Position numbers and translations under genes: made by a program
Shown: positions 26,413 through 34,940 of the stretch, one piece after another
How positions within the stretch are numbered: position 1 is the stretch's first letter
Layout of the letters: each line of letters begins with the position of its first letter
DNA from: G965220075 sp965220075
GTDB lineage: Bacteria > Chloroflexota > UBA11872
Reading direction: 5' to 3'
DNA: 64,000 nt
NCBI GenBank assembly: GCA_965220075.1
Contig: OZ244806.1
Coordinates: 1,860,001-1,924,000, forward strand
Notes under the pieces: model-generated
Databases searched by the model: none
Seen by the model: the letters and a program-made list of their open reading frames with translations, nothing else
Told to the model about the DNA's origin: nothing

Positions 26413-26447
26413 GTGGGGTTGGTCCGGATGCTCCGGGCCAACCCCAC
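26413..26447 (+). terminator. Strong intercistronic hairpin between livK and livH
   Basis: A 10-bp stem GTGGGGTTGG/CCAACCCCAC is extended through one T-G pair by CCGG/CCGG around the loop ATGCT. No long T-tract follows. In many ABC operons such a hairpin behind the binding-protein gene attenuates read-through or protects the 3' end of the binding-protein mRNA. Confidence 0.7.
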
Positions 26448-26527
26448 TTCACCTTCAAACAAGAAAACGAGCCTTTTGCGGTCCTCAACGTGGAAGCTGA
26501 GGGCTCGAGCAGCAGGCGCGAACGTCA

Positions 26528-27913
26528 ATGGGAGCTGACCTACTGAAGCTGTCTTCGAGTGTCCGCTTTCTCAGATATCGTGATCAGCATGGCAGGCTAC
26601 TAGCGACCGGAATAACCGTAGCAGTCGCGGCTTATATCATCTGGAAAATCGGCCAGTCCCCCGACCAGGCCCTGCAGTTTGCCTTCAATGGTCTATCCGT
26701 CGGCGCCGTGTATGCCCTGCTTGCCATGGGGTTCACGATCGTCTACAGCACCGTCTGGTTCTTCGATATGTACTACGGTGCGGCTGCTGCAATGGGCGCC
26801 TACGGCGTGTTCTATATGCGGTCCCAAGACGTCCTGGGCGGGCAGTACGACGTCCAAAATCATTACGTCAATATCTTGTTCGCTGTTGTGACTGCCGGAG
26901 TAGTCGCCTGGGCTCTTTACGTGGGTCCCTGTGTACGACTAAGAAGCCGCTTCAGCCCTGCCGCCATTCGTGCCTCCACAGCCCTATTGGCCGCGGGCGC
27001 CGGGGTCTATATCGGAATTGTTCTCGCCTTTTCGAACGAACTGAACGTCGTGCTTAGTCCCGCGATTGGTGTAGTAACAGCGGTGGCGGCGGGCCTGGTG
27101 CTCCTTCGGGTCTATCGGCGCATGTTTGCAAGCGTCAGTCTGGTGCCGCTTGCCGTCGCCGCGATCGCGGCGGCGGCCGTGGGCGCATACTGCGGTCTCC
27201 TAGTAGCCAACACCCCCGAGTCAAGCCTCTACTTGAGCTGGGGAGTCTCATGCCTGCTGGCCGGCGTCGTTGGCCTGGCCCTCTACAGGGGCCTGTACAT
27301 GTACATGCGCGAACGCGCCAGGTCGCCCCTTATCATGCTTGTCGCGTCGCTTGGCGTGCTGTTGGCTATCACCGCCCTAAACACCATCGTATTTAGCAGC
27401 GCTCCGCGTCCGCTTCCAGAGGCCTTTGGCAGCGATCCCTGGACGATTGGCGGGGCCAATATCAAATGGTTCAACATCTTCACCATCGGCGTGTCCCTCG
27501 TCGGTTTCTTAGGCCTGCTCCTTCTCCTGAAGAGGACCTCCTTCGGAAAGGCGGTACGGGCCATCGGTGACGACGAGCAGGTATCGAAAGTGGTAGGGAT
27601 AAACACCACGGTCGTCATCGCCATAGTGTTCTTCATAGCGGCGGCCTACGCGGCCCTTGCGGGTCTGCTGAGCGGCCACGATACGGCTATCCAGCCCAGG
27701 ATGGGCCTCCTGTTGTTGTTGAAGGGCTGGATAGCTTCCGTGGTCGGAGGCATTGGGAACCTCTACGGCGCCATCGTTGGCGGGTTTGTGCTCGGCATGA
27801 TCGAGCAGTTCGGCATCTGGGATCTGGCCGGCGAATGGCGGGACGCCATCTCCTTCATACTGTTGATCCTCTTCCTGTCCTTCTGGCCCAAGGGCCTGAT
27901 ACCGCGAAAATAG
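26528..27913 (+). CDS. livH: Branched-chain amino acid-type ABC permease, enlarged
   Basis: A 461-residue LivH-type permease. Canonical sequence is seen at residues ~50-95 (FNGLSVGAVYALLAMGFTIVYST) and from ~255 to the end (RGLYMYMRERARSPLIMLVASLGV, FGKAVRAIGDD, VVGGIGNLYGAIVGG). LivH is usually ~290-310 residues with eight helices. Here residues ~100-250 hold about four extra hydrophobic segments, and an extra N-terminal helix precedes the core. It forms the heterodimeric channel with LivM. The downstream livM gene follows after nine bases. Confidence 0.88.
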   Translation: MGADLLKLSSSVRFLRYRDQHGRLLATGITVAVAAYIIWKIGQSPDQALQFAFNGLSVGAVYALLAMGFTIVYSTVWFFDMYYGAAAAMGAYGVFYMRSQDVLGGQYDVQNHYVNILFAVVTAGVVAWALYVGPCVRLRSRFSPAAIRASTALLAAGAGVYIGIVLAFSNELNVVLSPAIGVVTAVAAGLVLLRVYRRMFASVSLVPLAVAAIAAAAVGAYCGLLVANTPESSLYLSWGVSCLLAGVVGLALYRGLYMYMRERARSPLIMLVASLGVLLAITALNTIVFSSAPRPLPEAFGSDPWTIGGANIKWFNIFTIGVSLVGFLGLLLLLKRTSFGKAVRAIGDDEQVSKVVGINTTVVIAIVFFIAAAYAALAGLLSGHDTAIQPRMGLLLLLKGWIASVVGGIGNLYGAIVGGFVLGMIEQFGIWDLAGEWRDAISFILLILFLSFWPKGLIPRK

Positions 27914-27922
27914 GCTTGCCCG

Positions 27923-28972
27923 GTGAGCTCACAGGTCTACATAACTTTCAAGAGACTGGCGCGCGATCCCAGAGGACTGTTGGGTTTCGCCAAGGGCAAC
28001 ATGGAGCTGTGGGCAAACCTGTTCGTGATCGTATGGGCCGCGGCGTTCATGCTGTGGCAGGGCGTCGGATTCGCCATCACCCTGGTCACCGTCTTCGCCA
28101 TCTGGTCGATATTGTCAGTGAGTCTGAATCTGGTATTGGGATTCACCGGCTTGTTGTCGGTGGGACATATCGGCTTCTTCGGCATCGGCGCCTACGCGAC
28201 GGCGATCCTGACCTCCGATCCCGCGTACGAGCAGTTGCGTACGGAAGCCATCCCCACGTTCGGCTGGCCCTTCTTCGCCGCGCTACCTGTGAGCGTGCTC
28301 GTGGCCGGACTGGTAGCCATGGCCGTGGGGGTGGCTTTCAACCGATTCCGAGACGACATCTACGTCCTGGTCTCCTTCGGATTTGCCATTATCGTCTTCA
28401 ACGTGTTTTTGAATTGGCGAAGTCTTACCAGAGGCGCCTTCGGTATTCATGAAGTAGCCAGGCCCGAAATAGGCGGGTGGGTGCTGGATGGTGAGTTCGA
28501 GTTCATGCTTTTCGTCCTTGCTTTCCTTGCGCTCATCATGCTGATCGCTTGGTTCATAGTGACCTCGTCGTTTGGGCGCGTGCTTACCGCCATTCGCGAG
28601 GATGAGGAGGCCATTGAGGTCTTTGGCTACCGGGCAACCCACTACAAGCTTGCCGTATGGGTCATATCGGCCATGATGGCGGGACTTGCCGGCGGCCTTT
28701 TCAGCAGCTGGACCAGCTTCATCGATCCCAACTCCTTCATCTTGCTGGAGTCGATCCTCCTGGTAGCCATAGTGATCCTCGGGGGCCTGGCGACTATCTG
28801 GGGTTCCCTTCTCGGCGCGATGGCGTTCGTTCTGCTCGAAGAGGGGATGCGCTTTCTGCCGTTCGTGCCGCTCGAGTTCATCGGCCAGGCCCGCCAGGCT
28901 GTCCTTGGGATACTGTTGGTGCTGCTGATGCTATTCAGGCCGCAAGGTCTGGTTGGGAGGTACAAGCTCTGA
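27923..28972 (+). CDS. livM: Branched-chain amino acid-type ABC permease
   Basis: A 349-residue LivM-type permease with about nine to ten hydrophobic segments. Family landmarks include LVLGFTGLLSVGHIGFFGIGAYATAIL near residue 75 (split here for reading) and SFGRVLTAIREDEEAIEVFGY, then LAGGLFSSWTSFIDP and VILGGLATIWGSLLGA. The start is GTG 27923. The stop overlaps the following livG start region by four bases (CTGA), implying coupled translation. Confidence 0.92.
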   Translation: MSSQVYITFKRLARDPRGLLGFAKGNMELWANLFVIVWAAAFMLWQGVGFAITLVTVFAIWSILSVSLNLVLGFTGLLSVGHIGFFGIGAYATAILTSDPAYEQLRTEAIPTFGWPFFAALPVSVLVAGLVAMAVGVAFNRFRDDIYVLVSFGFAIIVFNVFLNWRSLTRGAFGIHEVARPEIGGWVLDGEFEFMLFVLAFLALIMLIAWFIVTSSFGRVLTAIREDEEAIEVFGYRATHYKLAVWVISAMMAGLAGGLFSSWTSFIDPNSFILLESILLVAIVILGGLATIWGSLLGAMAFVLLEEGMRFLPFVPLEFIGQARQAVLGILLVLLMLFRPQGLVGRYKL

Positions 28973-29724
28973 GTACTGAGGTTGATCCCCGCGTCTTCGC
29001 GCTGGAGACGAAGGAGATATCAAAGAATTTCGGTGCGGTTAGAGCCGTGGACCAGCTCTCTATGTCCATCTTCCGCGAATGGATAACCTGCATCGTAGGG
29101 CCAAATGGATCTGGGAAGTCCACTCTCGTGAACCTGATAAGCGGGATGCTGCCCTTCGACGGAGGCCTTGTAGTTATCGACGGCGTCGGCCTCCGTGTCT
29201 TGAAGGCACACGAGACGCCGGACCACGGTATCACGAGAACCTTCCAGGAGGTGAGGCTCTTCGACCAAATCAGCGTATGGGATAACATCATGGTGGTCTT
29301 GACGGATCGCCGCTTATTTCCCTCACTCCTAGAACGAATAAAACCACGCTATAAAGAGAAAGCCCAGAGAATTTTGCAGAGTGTAGGCATGTGGGAGAAG
29401 CGGGATACGATGGCCGAAGATCTGTCATACGGTCAGCGGAAGCTACTGGAGATCGGGCGTGCGATGGCGTTGGACGTGGACATTTATCTGTTCGACGAAC
29501 CCTTCGCCGGTCTCTTTCCCCGGATGCTGGAACAAGTAAAGGCCATATTGAAAGACATGCGGGAGCAGGGGCGCACCATCGTGTTTGTCTCCCATAACAT
29601 GGACATCGCTCGAGAGCTGTCGGACCATATCTTCGTCCTTGACAGCGGCACCCTCCTCGCCGTGGGGGAGGTCGACGAAGTGCTAGGCAGATCGAGCGTG
29701 GTAGATGCCTACCTGGGCAACTAG
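28969..29724 (+). CDS. livG: Branched-chain amino acid-type ABC ATPase LivG, probable CTG start
   Basis: A 251-residue ATPase: Walker A GPNGSGKST, signature LSYGQRKLLEIGRAM, Walker B DIYLFDEPFAGL, H-loop VSHNMD. Between the livM stop and the Walker A region there is no in-frame ATG, GTG or TTG except a GTG inside the first domain strand (AVDQ). CTG 28969 has a perfect GGGAGG eight bases upstream and overlaps the livM stop as CTGA, so I take it as the start. The signature has Y in place of the usual first G (LSYGQ), which is normal for LivG. Confidence 0.85.
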   Translation: MSTEVDPRVFALETKEISKNFGAVRAVDQLSMSIFREWITCIVGPNGSGKSTLVNLISGMLPFDGGLVVIDGVGLRVLKAHETPDHGITRTFQEVRLFDQISVWDNIMVVLTDRRLFPSLLERIKPRYKEKAQRILQSVGMWEKRDTMAEDLSYGQRKLLEIGRAMALDVDIYLFDEPFAGLFPRMLEQVKAILKDMREQGRTIVFVSHNMDIARELSDHIFVLDSGTLLAVGEVDEVLGRSSVVDAYLGN

Positions 29725-29742
29725 CATGAATGCCAGGCTGGG

Positions 29743-30483
29743 ATGACACTCCTCGAGATGGTCGATATCTCCGTGCGCTACGGGGCGGTGAGGGCCCTGG
29801 ATGGAGTATCGCTGTCGGTTCGCAAGGGTGAGGCCGTGGCGGTCATGGGTCCCAACGGAGCCGGCAAGTCCACCGTCCTCAAAGCCATCATGGGGATGGC
29901 GCCGGTGGTTGCCGGAGAGGTCTACTGGCGCCGCGCGCCGTTAGCGGCGGCCACCCACGAGATTGTGAAGCAGGGCATTGCCTTCGTCCCTCAGGGTAGA
30001 CGCGTGTTCACCCATCTCACCATCGAGGAGAACCTGGAGATGGGCTGTCTGTATCTGAACGACAAGGCGGAGAAGGAGCGCCGTCTGGACTCGGTCATGG
30101 AGCTCTTCCCGATCCTGCATCAGAAGCGCCGCGACCTGGCTAGCCAGATGTCCGGCGGGCAGCAGCAGATGCTGGCTTTGGGCCGGGGGCTAATGGCCGC
30201 CCCGGAAGTGCTGCTGCTCGATGAACCGACGCTGGGACTGGCGCCCATCGTGGTGAAAGAGGTGTTTCAGAAGGTCTCCGATATCAATGAGAGACTCGCG
30301 ACCACAATCTTGATCGTCGAGCACAACATCAAGGGCGCGCTGGACATAGTCGACCGGGCCTACATCCTTGACAAGGGCCGCGTCGTGCACGACGGCACCC
30401 CTGAATCGATCGGCGAAACCGACATACTCACCCAGGTCTTTCTGGGCAAAGTTAGTTCGGGACAAGCAGCCGACGCGGAGTAG
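29743..30483 (+). CDS. livF: Branched-chain amino acid-type ABC ATPase LivF
   Basis: A 246-residue ATPase with Walker A GPNGAGKST, signature MSGGQQQMLALGRGLM, Walker B VLLLDEPTLGLAP and H-loop VEHN. FVPQGRRVFTHLTIEENLEMG is diagnostic of LivF. The ATG at 29743 lies 18 bases after livG. It pairs with LivG to drive the LivHM channel. A 7-bp hairpin just downstream probably ends the operon. Confidence 0.93.
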   Translation: MTLLEMVDISVRYGAVRALDGVSLSVRKGEAVAVMGPNGAGKSTVLKAIMGMAPVVAGEVYWRRAPLAAATHEIVKQGIAFVPQGRRVFTHLTIEENLEMGCLYLNDKAEKERRLDSVMELFPILHQKRRDLASQMSGGQQQMLALGRGLMAAPEVLLLDEPTLGLAPIVVKEVFQKVSDINERLATTILIVEHNIKGALDIVDRAYILDKGRVVHDGTPESIGETDILTQVFLGKVSSGQAADAE

Positions 30484-30506
30484 ACGAAGAACGCCACGCG
30501 ACTCCC

Positions 30507-30527
30507 GCGAGAAGCCGCTGTTCTCGC
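30507..30527 (+). terminator. Hairpin after livF
   Basis: 7-bp stem GCGAGAA/TTCTCGC with a 7-base loop, 23 bases past the livF stop. No T-tract follows; candidate operon end or mRNA stabiliser. Confidence 0.45.
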
Positions 30528-30688
30528 CGCATGGGACCTGCTGGCAGCGCTAGCCCGCCGGGACGCTACCCGCTGTTTGGGACCTTTAGCACTTGGTGCC
30601 GACCGCGCTGGACATAGGCGGTCGGAGCGCCGGTCTTAACGGACCACGGACCCGCCGCGCGGACAGTGCGTCACGCTGCCGCCGAAAG

Positions 30689-31186
30689 TCAGGCGGGAGA
30701 GACTTCGTTAAGCCTGCCCGAGGCGCAGTCGTAAACGAAACCGCGAACCTGGTCCTTGTGGGGGATGAACGGGCTGGCTTGGATGCGGGCGATGGACTGC
30801 CGCACGTCCTGCTCGAGGTCCCCGAACGCTTCCAGCGCGAACGTCGGACGAAGCCCGGTGTCGCCTTCGATGGCGTCCTTAACGTCGTCATCGCGGAAGG
30901 TCAACATTCCGCAGTCGGTGTGGTGGATGAGCAATATCTCACGGGTGCCCAGCAGGCGCTGGGAGATCACGAGTGAGCGAATCGCGTCGTCGCTGACGAC
31001 GCCGCCCGCGTTGCGTATTACGTGTGCGTCGCCTTCATCCAGCCCCAGGATTTTGTGAGTATCCAGGCGCGCGTCCATGCAAGCCACGACTGCCAGGTTA
31101 CGGGCCGGGGGCAGCGGCAGATCACCCTTGTCAAAGCCGGCGGCGTAGCTTGCGTTGCTCTCCAAGGCGTCGTCGATCGCGGTCAT
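30689..31186 (-). CDS. Beta-class carbonic anhydrase
   Basis: A 165-residue beta carbonic anhydrase that interconverts CO2 and bicarbonate. Zinc ligands are C36, H89 and C92 (ACMDAR, HHTDCG), with the D38-R40 dyad intact; GDAHVIRNAGG is a family signature. I start at ATG 31186, which has an AAGGAGG site six bases upstream; the longer frame upstream lacks family sequence. The protein is short, like Mycobacterium Rv1284-type enzymes. It lies alone between the liv operon and a decayed region. Confidence 0.9.
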   Translation of the reverse strand: MTAIDDALESNASYAAGFDKGDLPLPPARNLAVVACMDARLDTHKILGLDEGDAHVIRNAGGVVSDDAIRSLVISQRLLGTREILLIHHTDCGMLTFRDDDVKDAIEGDTGLRPTFALEAFGDLEQDVRQSIARIQASPFIPHKDQVRGFVYDCASGRLNEVSPA

Positions 31187-31339
31187 CAGAACCTCCTTAT
31201 GGGAACAAGAGCACAGGATAACGCGCACGAGGCGGAGAGATACTGAAACGGTGGGCCTACCCAGGGGGTGAGCTAAACAGCTTTCCGGCCGGGACAGGGC
31301 CGGCCTGGCGCCCGCGTGCATCGCCGCCGACGGCCGGCG

Positions 31340-31792
31340 CTAACTCTCGAGTATCCGCTTCGCGGCCTCTCTCGCTTCGTCCAGGTTCGCGGCGAAGTGA
31401 TCCGCGGGAACCCGCCGCAGAACGTTGAGCGCCTTGAGGCTGGCGGCGGGCGAACCCGCGAGACCCATCACTATGCACTCGATGTTCTCCGCTACAGCCG
31501 TATCGATCAGCTGCTCCACCACCAGTGCGGCGCTGTCGTCCACGTAGACGGTATCGGAGAAATCAAGGATCACCACCTCATGATCACGGATGTCCACGCC
31601 GATCGTGCCGATCAGCTTGTTGGACGATGCGACCGTGAAGCTCCCCCTCAGCGCCACCAGACCAACGCGGGCCGCGAAGCTGTCGGCCCGGTCCTCTTCT
31701 CCCCGGCTGGGAAGGAAGCTCTGGTAGTCCCAGTTGGAGGCCGGGACCTCGCGTAGGTCACTGAAAGCGATTTGGTTCCGGCCACCGCGCAT
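31340..31792 (-). pseudogene. STAS-domain remnant of a SulP-type transporter
   Basis: The 150-residue frame encodes a C-terminal STAS domain as found behind the transmembrane part of SulP anion transporters: LDYQ-like start, VALRGSFTVASSNKLIGTI, HEVVILDFSDTVYVDDSAAL and VEQLIDTAV. The ten or more membrane helices that should precede it are missing; the sequence immediately upstream belongs to an ABC permease remnant. It might still be made as a free STAS protein, since an in-frame ATG exists at 31792. The join of two unrelated partial genes suggests a deletion. Confidence 0.7.
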
Positions 31793-32204
31793 GCTGGCGG
31801 CTCCGAGCTGACCCTGGTACCGCGTTTGAGTTGGAGGGCCCGCCGCACGACATGTCGATGCCGATAACCCTGGTGGGGAGGAAAACGGAGCCGCTTGGAG
31901 CGTCTACGTCTACCCGCGTCTGAAAGATGGGCCGCTCTTCGGCGGCCGCGACGCCCTCGCTACTCTCGGCGATGGTTGCGAAGGAGCACTGAGGAAGAAA
32001 GCCGTCCCCGCCGAGCCGCGCGCGAATGTCGCACATATTCGTCGTATCCAGGCTTGCCTCGTTGGAGGCTATGCGCTACTCGGTCACGCCGCTCAGATCC
32101 GCGTACATGCCGGCGCCCATGGCGATCATGAGCGCGATTCCCACGACCTGAATCCAGCGGGCCTTCGCGTCCCTCAGCGCCCGGCGCAGCCTCAGGACCA
32201 GCAC
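31758..32204 (-). pseudogene. FtsX/MacB-type ABC permease, N-terminal remnant with in-frame stop
   Basis: From GTG 32204 the frame encodes the N-terminus of an FtsX-like permease: LRLRRALRDAKARWIQVVGIALMIAMGAGMYADL (first cytoplasmic helix and membrane segment, read in two blocks). A TAG at 32076-32078 (codon 43) interrupts it, after which the same frame continues with recognisable periplasmic-domain sequence (IASNEASLD, AAEERPIFQTRVD, FLPTRVIGIDMSCGG). Homology ends near 31800, where SulP STAS sequence begins. The intact partner ATPase lies ten bases upstream at 32215. Nonsense mutation plus truncation mark a dead gene. Confidence 0.72.
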
Positions 32205-32214
32205 TCCGGCCCCC

Positions 32215-32916
32215 TTACCAGTGCAGCTCCGCGAGAGGTGTCTTTCCGCCCGGCGGGGGGCCGTCGCCGACGATGTGGCCGCTGCTCATCTCGACAACCC
32301 TGTCGGCGATGCGCGATATCTCCCGGTTGTGGGTGACCACCAGGACGGCGCGGTCGGCGGAGGCCTGCTCGATCAGCAGCTCGAGAATCTGCGCCCCCGT
32401 CATGAAGTCCAGCTCCCCCGTCGGCTCATCCGCCAGCAGGACGGGATTCCCGGTGGCCAGGGCCCTGGCGATCGCCACGCGCTGTTGCTCGCCGCCGGAG
32501 AGCTCGTGGGGGAAGTGAGAGGTCCGGTGGCCGAGACCCACGGCCCCTAGCACCGACTCGGGAGACGTGCCGCCGCGCTTCCCCGCGACGTCCACCCCGA
32601 ACTCGACGTTCTCCAGGGCGGTCAGCCCTGGGAACAGGTTGAAGCTCTGGAAGATGAAGCTGACGGTCTCGCGCCTGAGGCCGAAAAGCTCCGAGCGGGA
32701 GGAAGCGGTAACGTCGCGCCCGCCCACCGAGACGCTCCCCGACGTAGGCGTGTCCAGGGCGCCGATGATGTTCAGCAGAGTCGTCTTGCCGCTCCCGGAA
32801 GGTCCGAGAACCACGACGAACTCGCCGTCCGAAACGTGCAGGTCCACAGCGTCCAGCGCCCGCACTTCGACGGGTCCGATCTGGTAGTGCTTGGAAACTC
32901 CAATGAGATCTATCAA
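32215..32916 (-). CDS. ABC transporter ATPase (MacB/LolD type)
   Basis: A 233-residue ATPase with all motifs: Walker A GPSGSGKTT, Q-loop FQSFNLFP, signature LSGGEQQRVAIARAL, Walker B PVLLADEPTGELD and H-loop VTHN. The sequence places it with the LolD/MacB/FtsE group that works with FtsX-like permeases. Its own permease gene, starting ten bases downstream, is broken by a stop codon and a deletion. The ATPase frame is intact, so decay is recent or the protein serves another permease. Confidence 0.9.
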   Translation of the reverse strand: MIDLIGVSKHYQIGPVEVRALDAVDLHVSDGEFVVVLGPSGSGKTTLLNIIGALDTPTSGSVSVGGRDVTASSRSELFGLRRETVSFIFQSFNLFPGLTALENVEFGVDVAGKRGGTSPESVLGAVGLGHRTSHFPHELSGGEQQRVAIARALATGNPVLLADEPTGELDFMTGAQILELLIEQASADRAVLVVTHNREISRIADRVVEMSSGHIVGDGPPPGGKTPLAELHW

Positions 32917-33132
32917 AACCTCGGCTACTCCCCGGCCCGTGCGTCCAGGCGATCCGGTCCAGACGCGCGCAGGAACCGGGCGGACTGGTGACTTTACCGT
33001 ATCGCAAAGTCCGGGCTGTACGCCCTGGCGGTAAAGCGTCCAGGTCTTCCGGTGCGCTTCACTTCACGGTTCCTCACAGCGCTCCGCCGTTCAGGCAGCA
33101 CCAAGCATGCCTCGGACGGCACGGCGATTGAC

Positions 33133-33342
33133 TCACTCCCCGGTCTTCAGGTACTCGCGAGTCACGGCTAGCGGACGGAACCCCATTGCGGCGTACATGC
33201 GCTTAGGCGTGTCTGTGGAGTCGGCTTCGAGTGCGACAGGCCCTGCCCCTCTTTCCCGGCAGTCGGCCACGCAGTGATGGATGAGTGCGGTCGCGAGGCC
33301 CTGACGGCGATAGCTCGGGTGCGTATACAGGTCGTCCACCAA
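33133..33342 (-). pseudogene. GNAT acetyltransferase, C-terminal fragment
   Basis: The 69-residue frame carries the acetyl-CoA-binding motif A (LYTHPSYRRQGLATALI) and motif B region of a GNAT N-acetyltransferase (YAAMGFRPL), but the N-terminal half (~70 residues) is absent. The frame stays open toward the tRNA at 33416 without family-like sequence or a good start. Either a decayed gene or one cut during rearrangement beside the tRNA. Confidence 0.65.
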
Positions 33343-33415
33343 GCCCCGCCCTACGCCGGGAGACCGATCGGAGTGCCCAACTGAACCTCGCGCGAAGGCT
33401 CCTATTTTTGTAGTT

Positions 33416-33491
33416 TGGTGGGCCTACCTGGATTCGAACCAGGGACCGACCGGTTATGAGCCGGCTGCTCTGACCGCTGAGCTATAGGCCC
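33416..33491 (-). tRNA. tRNA with CAU anticodon (probably Ile2, possibly Met)
   Basis: Minus-strand cloverleaf of 76 bases: acceptor GGGCCTA/TAGGCCC, anticodon stem GCCGG/CCGGT, loop CTCATAA (CAT), T-arm CCTGG-TTCGAAT-CCAGG, encoded CCA. A second CAU tRNA is at 24468 and looks more like elongator Met; this one, with GGCTCATAACC around the anticodon, looks more like tRNA-Ile2 read after lysidine modification. Confidence 0.85.
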
Positions 33492-33509
33492 AGGCACGAT
33501 CACGTCAGG

Positions 33510-33583
33510 CGGTCCCGACCGGATTCGAACCGGCGATCTTCTCCTTGACAGGGAGATATGCTAGGCCGCTGCACTACGGGACC
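33510..33583 (-). tRNA. trnD: tRNA-Asp (GUC)
   Basis: Minus-strand cloverleaf: acceptor GGTCCCG/CGGGACC, anticodon stem TCTCC/GGAGA, loop CTGTCAA (GTC), T-arm GCCGG-TTCGAAT-CCGGT, discriminator G. CCA not encoded. Confidence 0.95.
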
Positions 33584-33779
33584 ATGGGCAACCCCAAGCA
33601 TCATACCAACGGGCGCCAGTTCATCTCGCCCCGGTGTACTGCCGAAGTGTGGGAAGTCCGGTGGAGAATTCGCCGCGCAAGGGGCAAAAGCGGCCGATAC
33701 GGCCGCCACGTGTAATCGCCCCTCAAGCGCGGCCTGGGAAGGTGCAAGTCGCCCCGAATCCTTCCTCAGGTAGGTGCCT

Positions 33780-34616
33780 TCACGCCCTTGCAAAATAGCT
33801 GCGCTCGTCGTAATAAGACTCGCCCGGCAGCTTCACACCGCCTGCCCAGACCACGTGGTGGGTGGTCTCAACCTCCCCCGACGGGGTCGTGTTTCGCTCC
33901 GCGAACTGAGCGAGCCTGACGTCGTCAGGAGATGGAAGAGATCGGCCGCTCCAAGCCCAGATGTCGCACTGGAACCGCAGCCACTCGTAGATGCTGGGGT
34001 AGTAACGTTTCGTCACGATCTCGGCCGCCACCCTGATGCTGACACCGTTCCGCTCCATGGCAACCCGCGCCTGATCCAAAGTCCGTATCAACTGGTTACG
34101 CGGCAGACCCGATCCAAACAGCTCCGCGGCCTCCTGGTGATGAAGATTGCCGATCATCTCGCAGAACAGAAGGCCGTCGTCCTTCAGCACCCTCAGCGCC
34201 GCCTGGATGCCGTAGCTGTCATAACCGATAGGTCCGCGCTGGGTGAATGCGAAGTCGAAGGACTCCGACTCCAACTCGCGGGCATCCTCCAGGAAATCGA
34301 GCAATCGGAACCCGACGTTCCTACAGCCCGTCTTCCGCAGCGCGTCCTCAGCCAAGTCGATGTGCACTGGGTCATTGTCGACTCCCAGAGCCGATGCGAA
34401 CCGCTGGCTGTTCTCGAGGAGAGTCGCACCGTTGCCGCACCCGATGTCGAGGACATGCATATCCCGACGAAGCTGCGAGGCGATGAACTCAGGCGCGCTG
34501 GGTCTGAGGCGGTCGTCTGTGCGGCACTTCGCGCGCTGCGAGCTGTAGTAAGAGTGGGCCGCCTCTAGAATCACTCTCAGGCGACCTTGATCCAACTGCA
34601 TGTTCAAGGAGCTCAC
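33780..34616 (-). CDS. Class I SAM-dependent methyltransferase
   Basis: A 278-residue methyltransferase. The SAM-binding motif I is VLDIGCGNG (residues 55-63), followed by an acidic motif II (ALGVDNDPVHID) and a motif IV-like FDFAFTQRGP. The start is GTG 34616, with ATG 34601 as an alternative. Rossmann-type members methylate small molecules, proteins or RNA; the C-terminal ~90 residues (YYPSIYEWLRFQCDIW) do not reveal the substrate. It lies between tRNA-Asp and tRNA-Tyr. Confidence 0.82.
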   Translation of the reverse strand: MSSLNMQLDQGRLRVILEAAHSYYSSQRAKCRTDDRLRPSAPEFIASQLRRDMHVLDIGCGNGATLLENSQRFASALGVDNDPVHIDLAEDALRKTGCRNVGFRLLDFLEDARELESESFDFAFTQRGPIGYDSYGIQAALRVLKDDGLLFCEMIGNLHHQEAAELFGSGLPRNQLIRTLDQARVAMERNGVSIRVAAEIVTKRYYPSIYEWLRFQCDIWAWSGRSLPSPDDVRLAQFAERNTTPSGEVETTHHVVWAGGVKLPGESYYDERSYFARA

Positions 34617-34670
34617 ATTGCTGAAGTGCCAAGGCGAGCCTCAGCGCGAAGGTGCTTGATTTGTCCAGTG

Positions 34671-34757
34671 TGGTGGGCCGGGTAGGATTCGAACCTACGT
34701 AGCCGTAATGGCGCCGGATTTACAGTCCGGTGGTATTAGCCGCTCACCCACCGACCC
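34671..34757 (-). tRNA. trnY: tRNA-Tyr (GUA)
   Basis: Minus-strand class II tRNA: acceptor GGGTCGG/CCGGCCC, anticodon stem CCGGA/TCCGG, loop CTGTAAA (GTA), long variable arm, T-arm GTAGG-TTCGAAT-CCTAC, encoded CCA. Confidence 0.96.
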
Positions 34758-34940
34758 ATGAGAGCCGCGTCCGCCCCGTCACCCCTCTGTGGACGCGGCT
34801 GGCGCTCGCCCGCGATTGGAAGCGCCGCACGCGTTCATCATATCAAGGAGTCAGGGTCGCCCCGCGCGGCGGTTGCGGGCGCCGGCGACGCTGGGACACC
34901 TGTCGGGCGCGCCCCGCGGCGCCCATAATTGCGCGACGCC

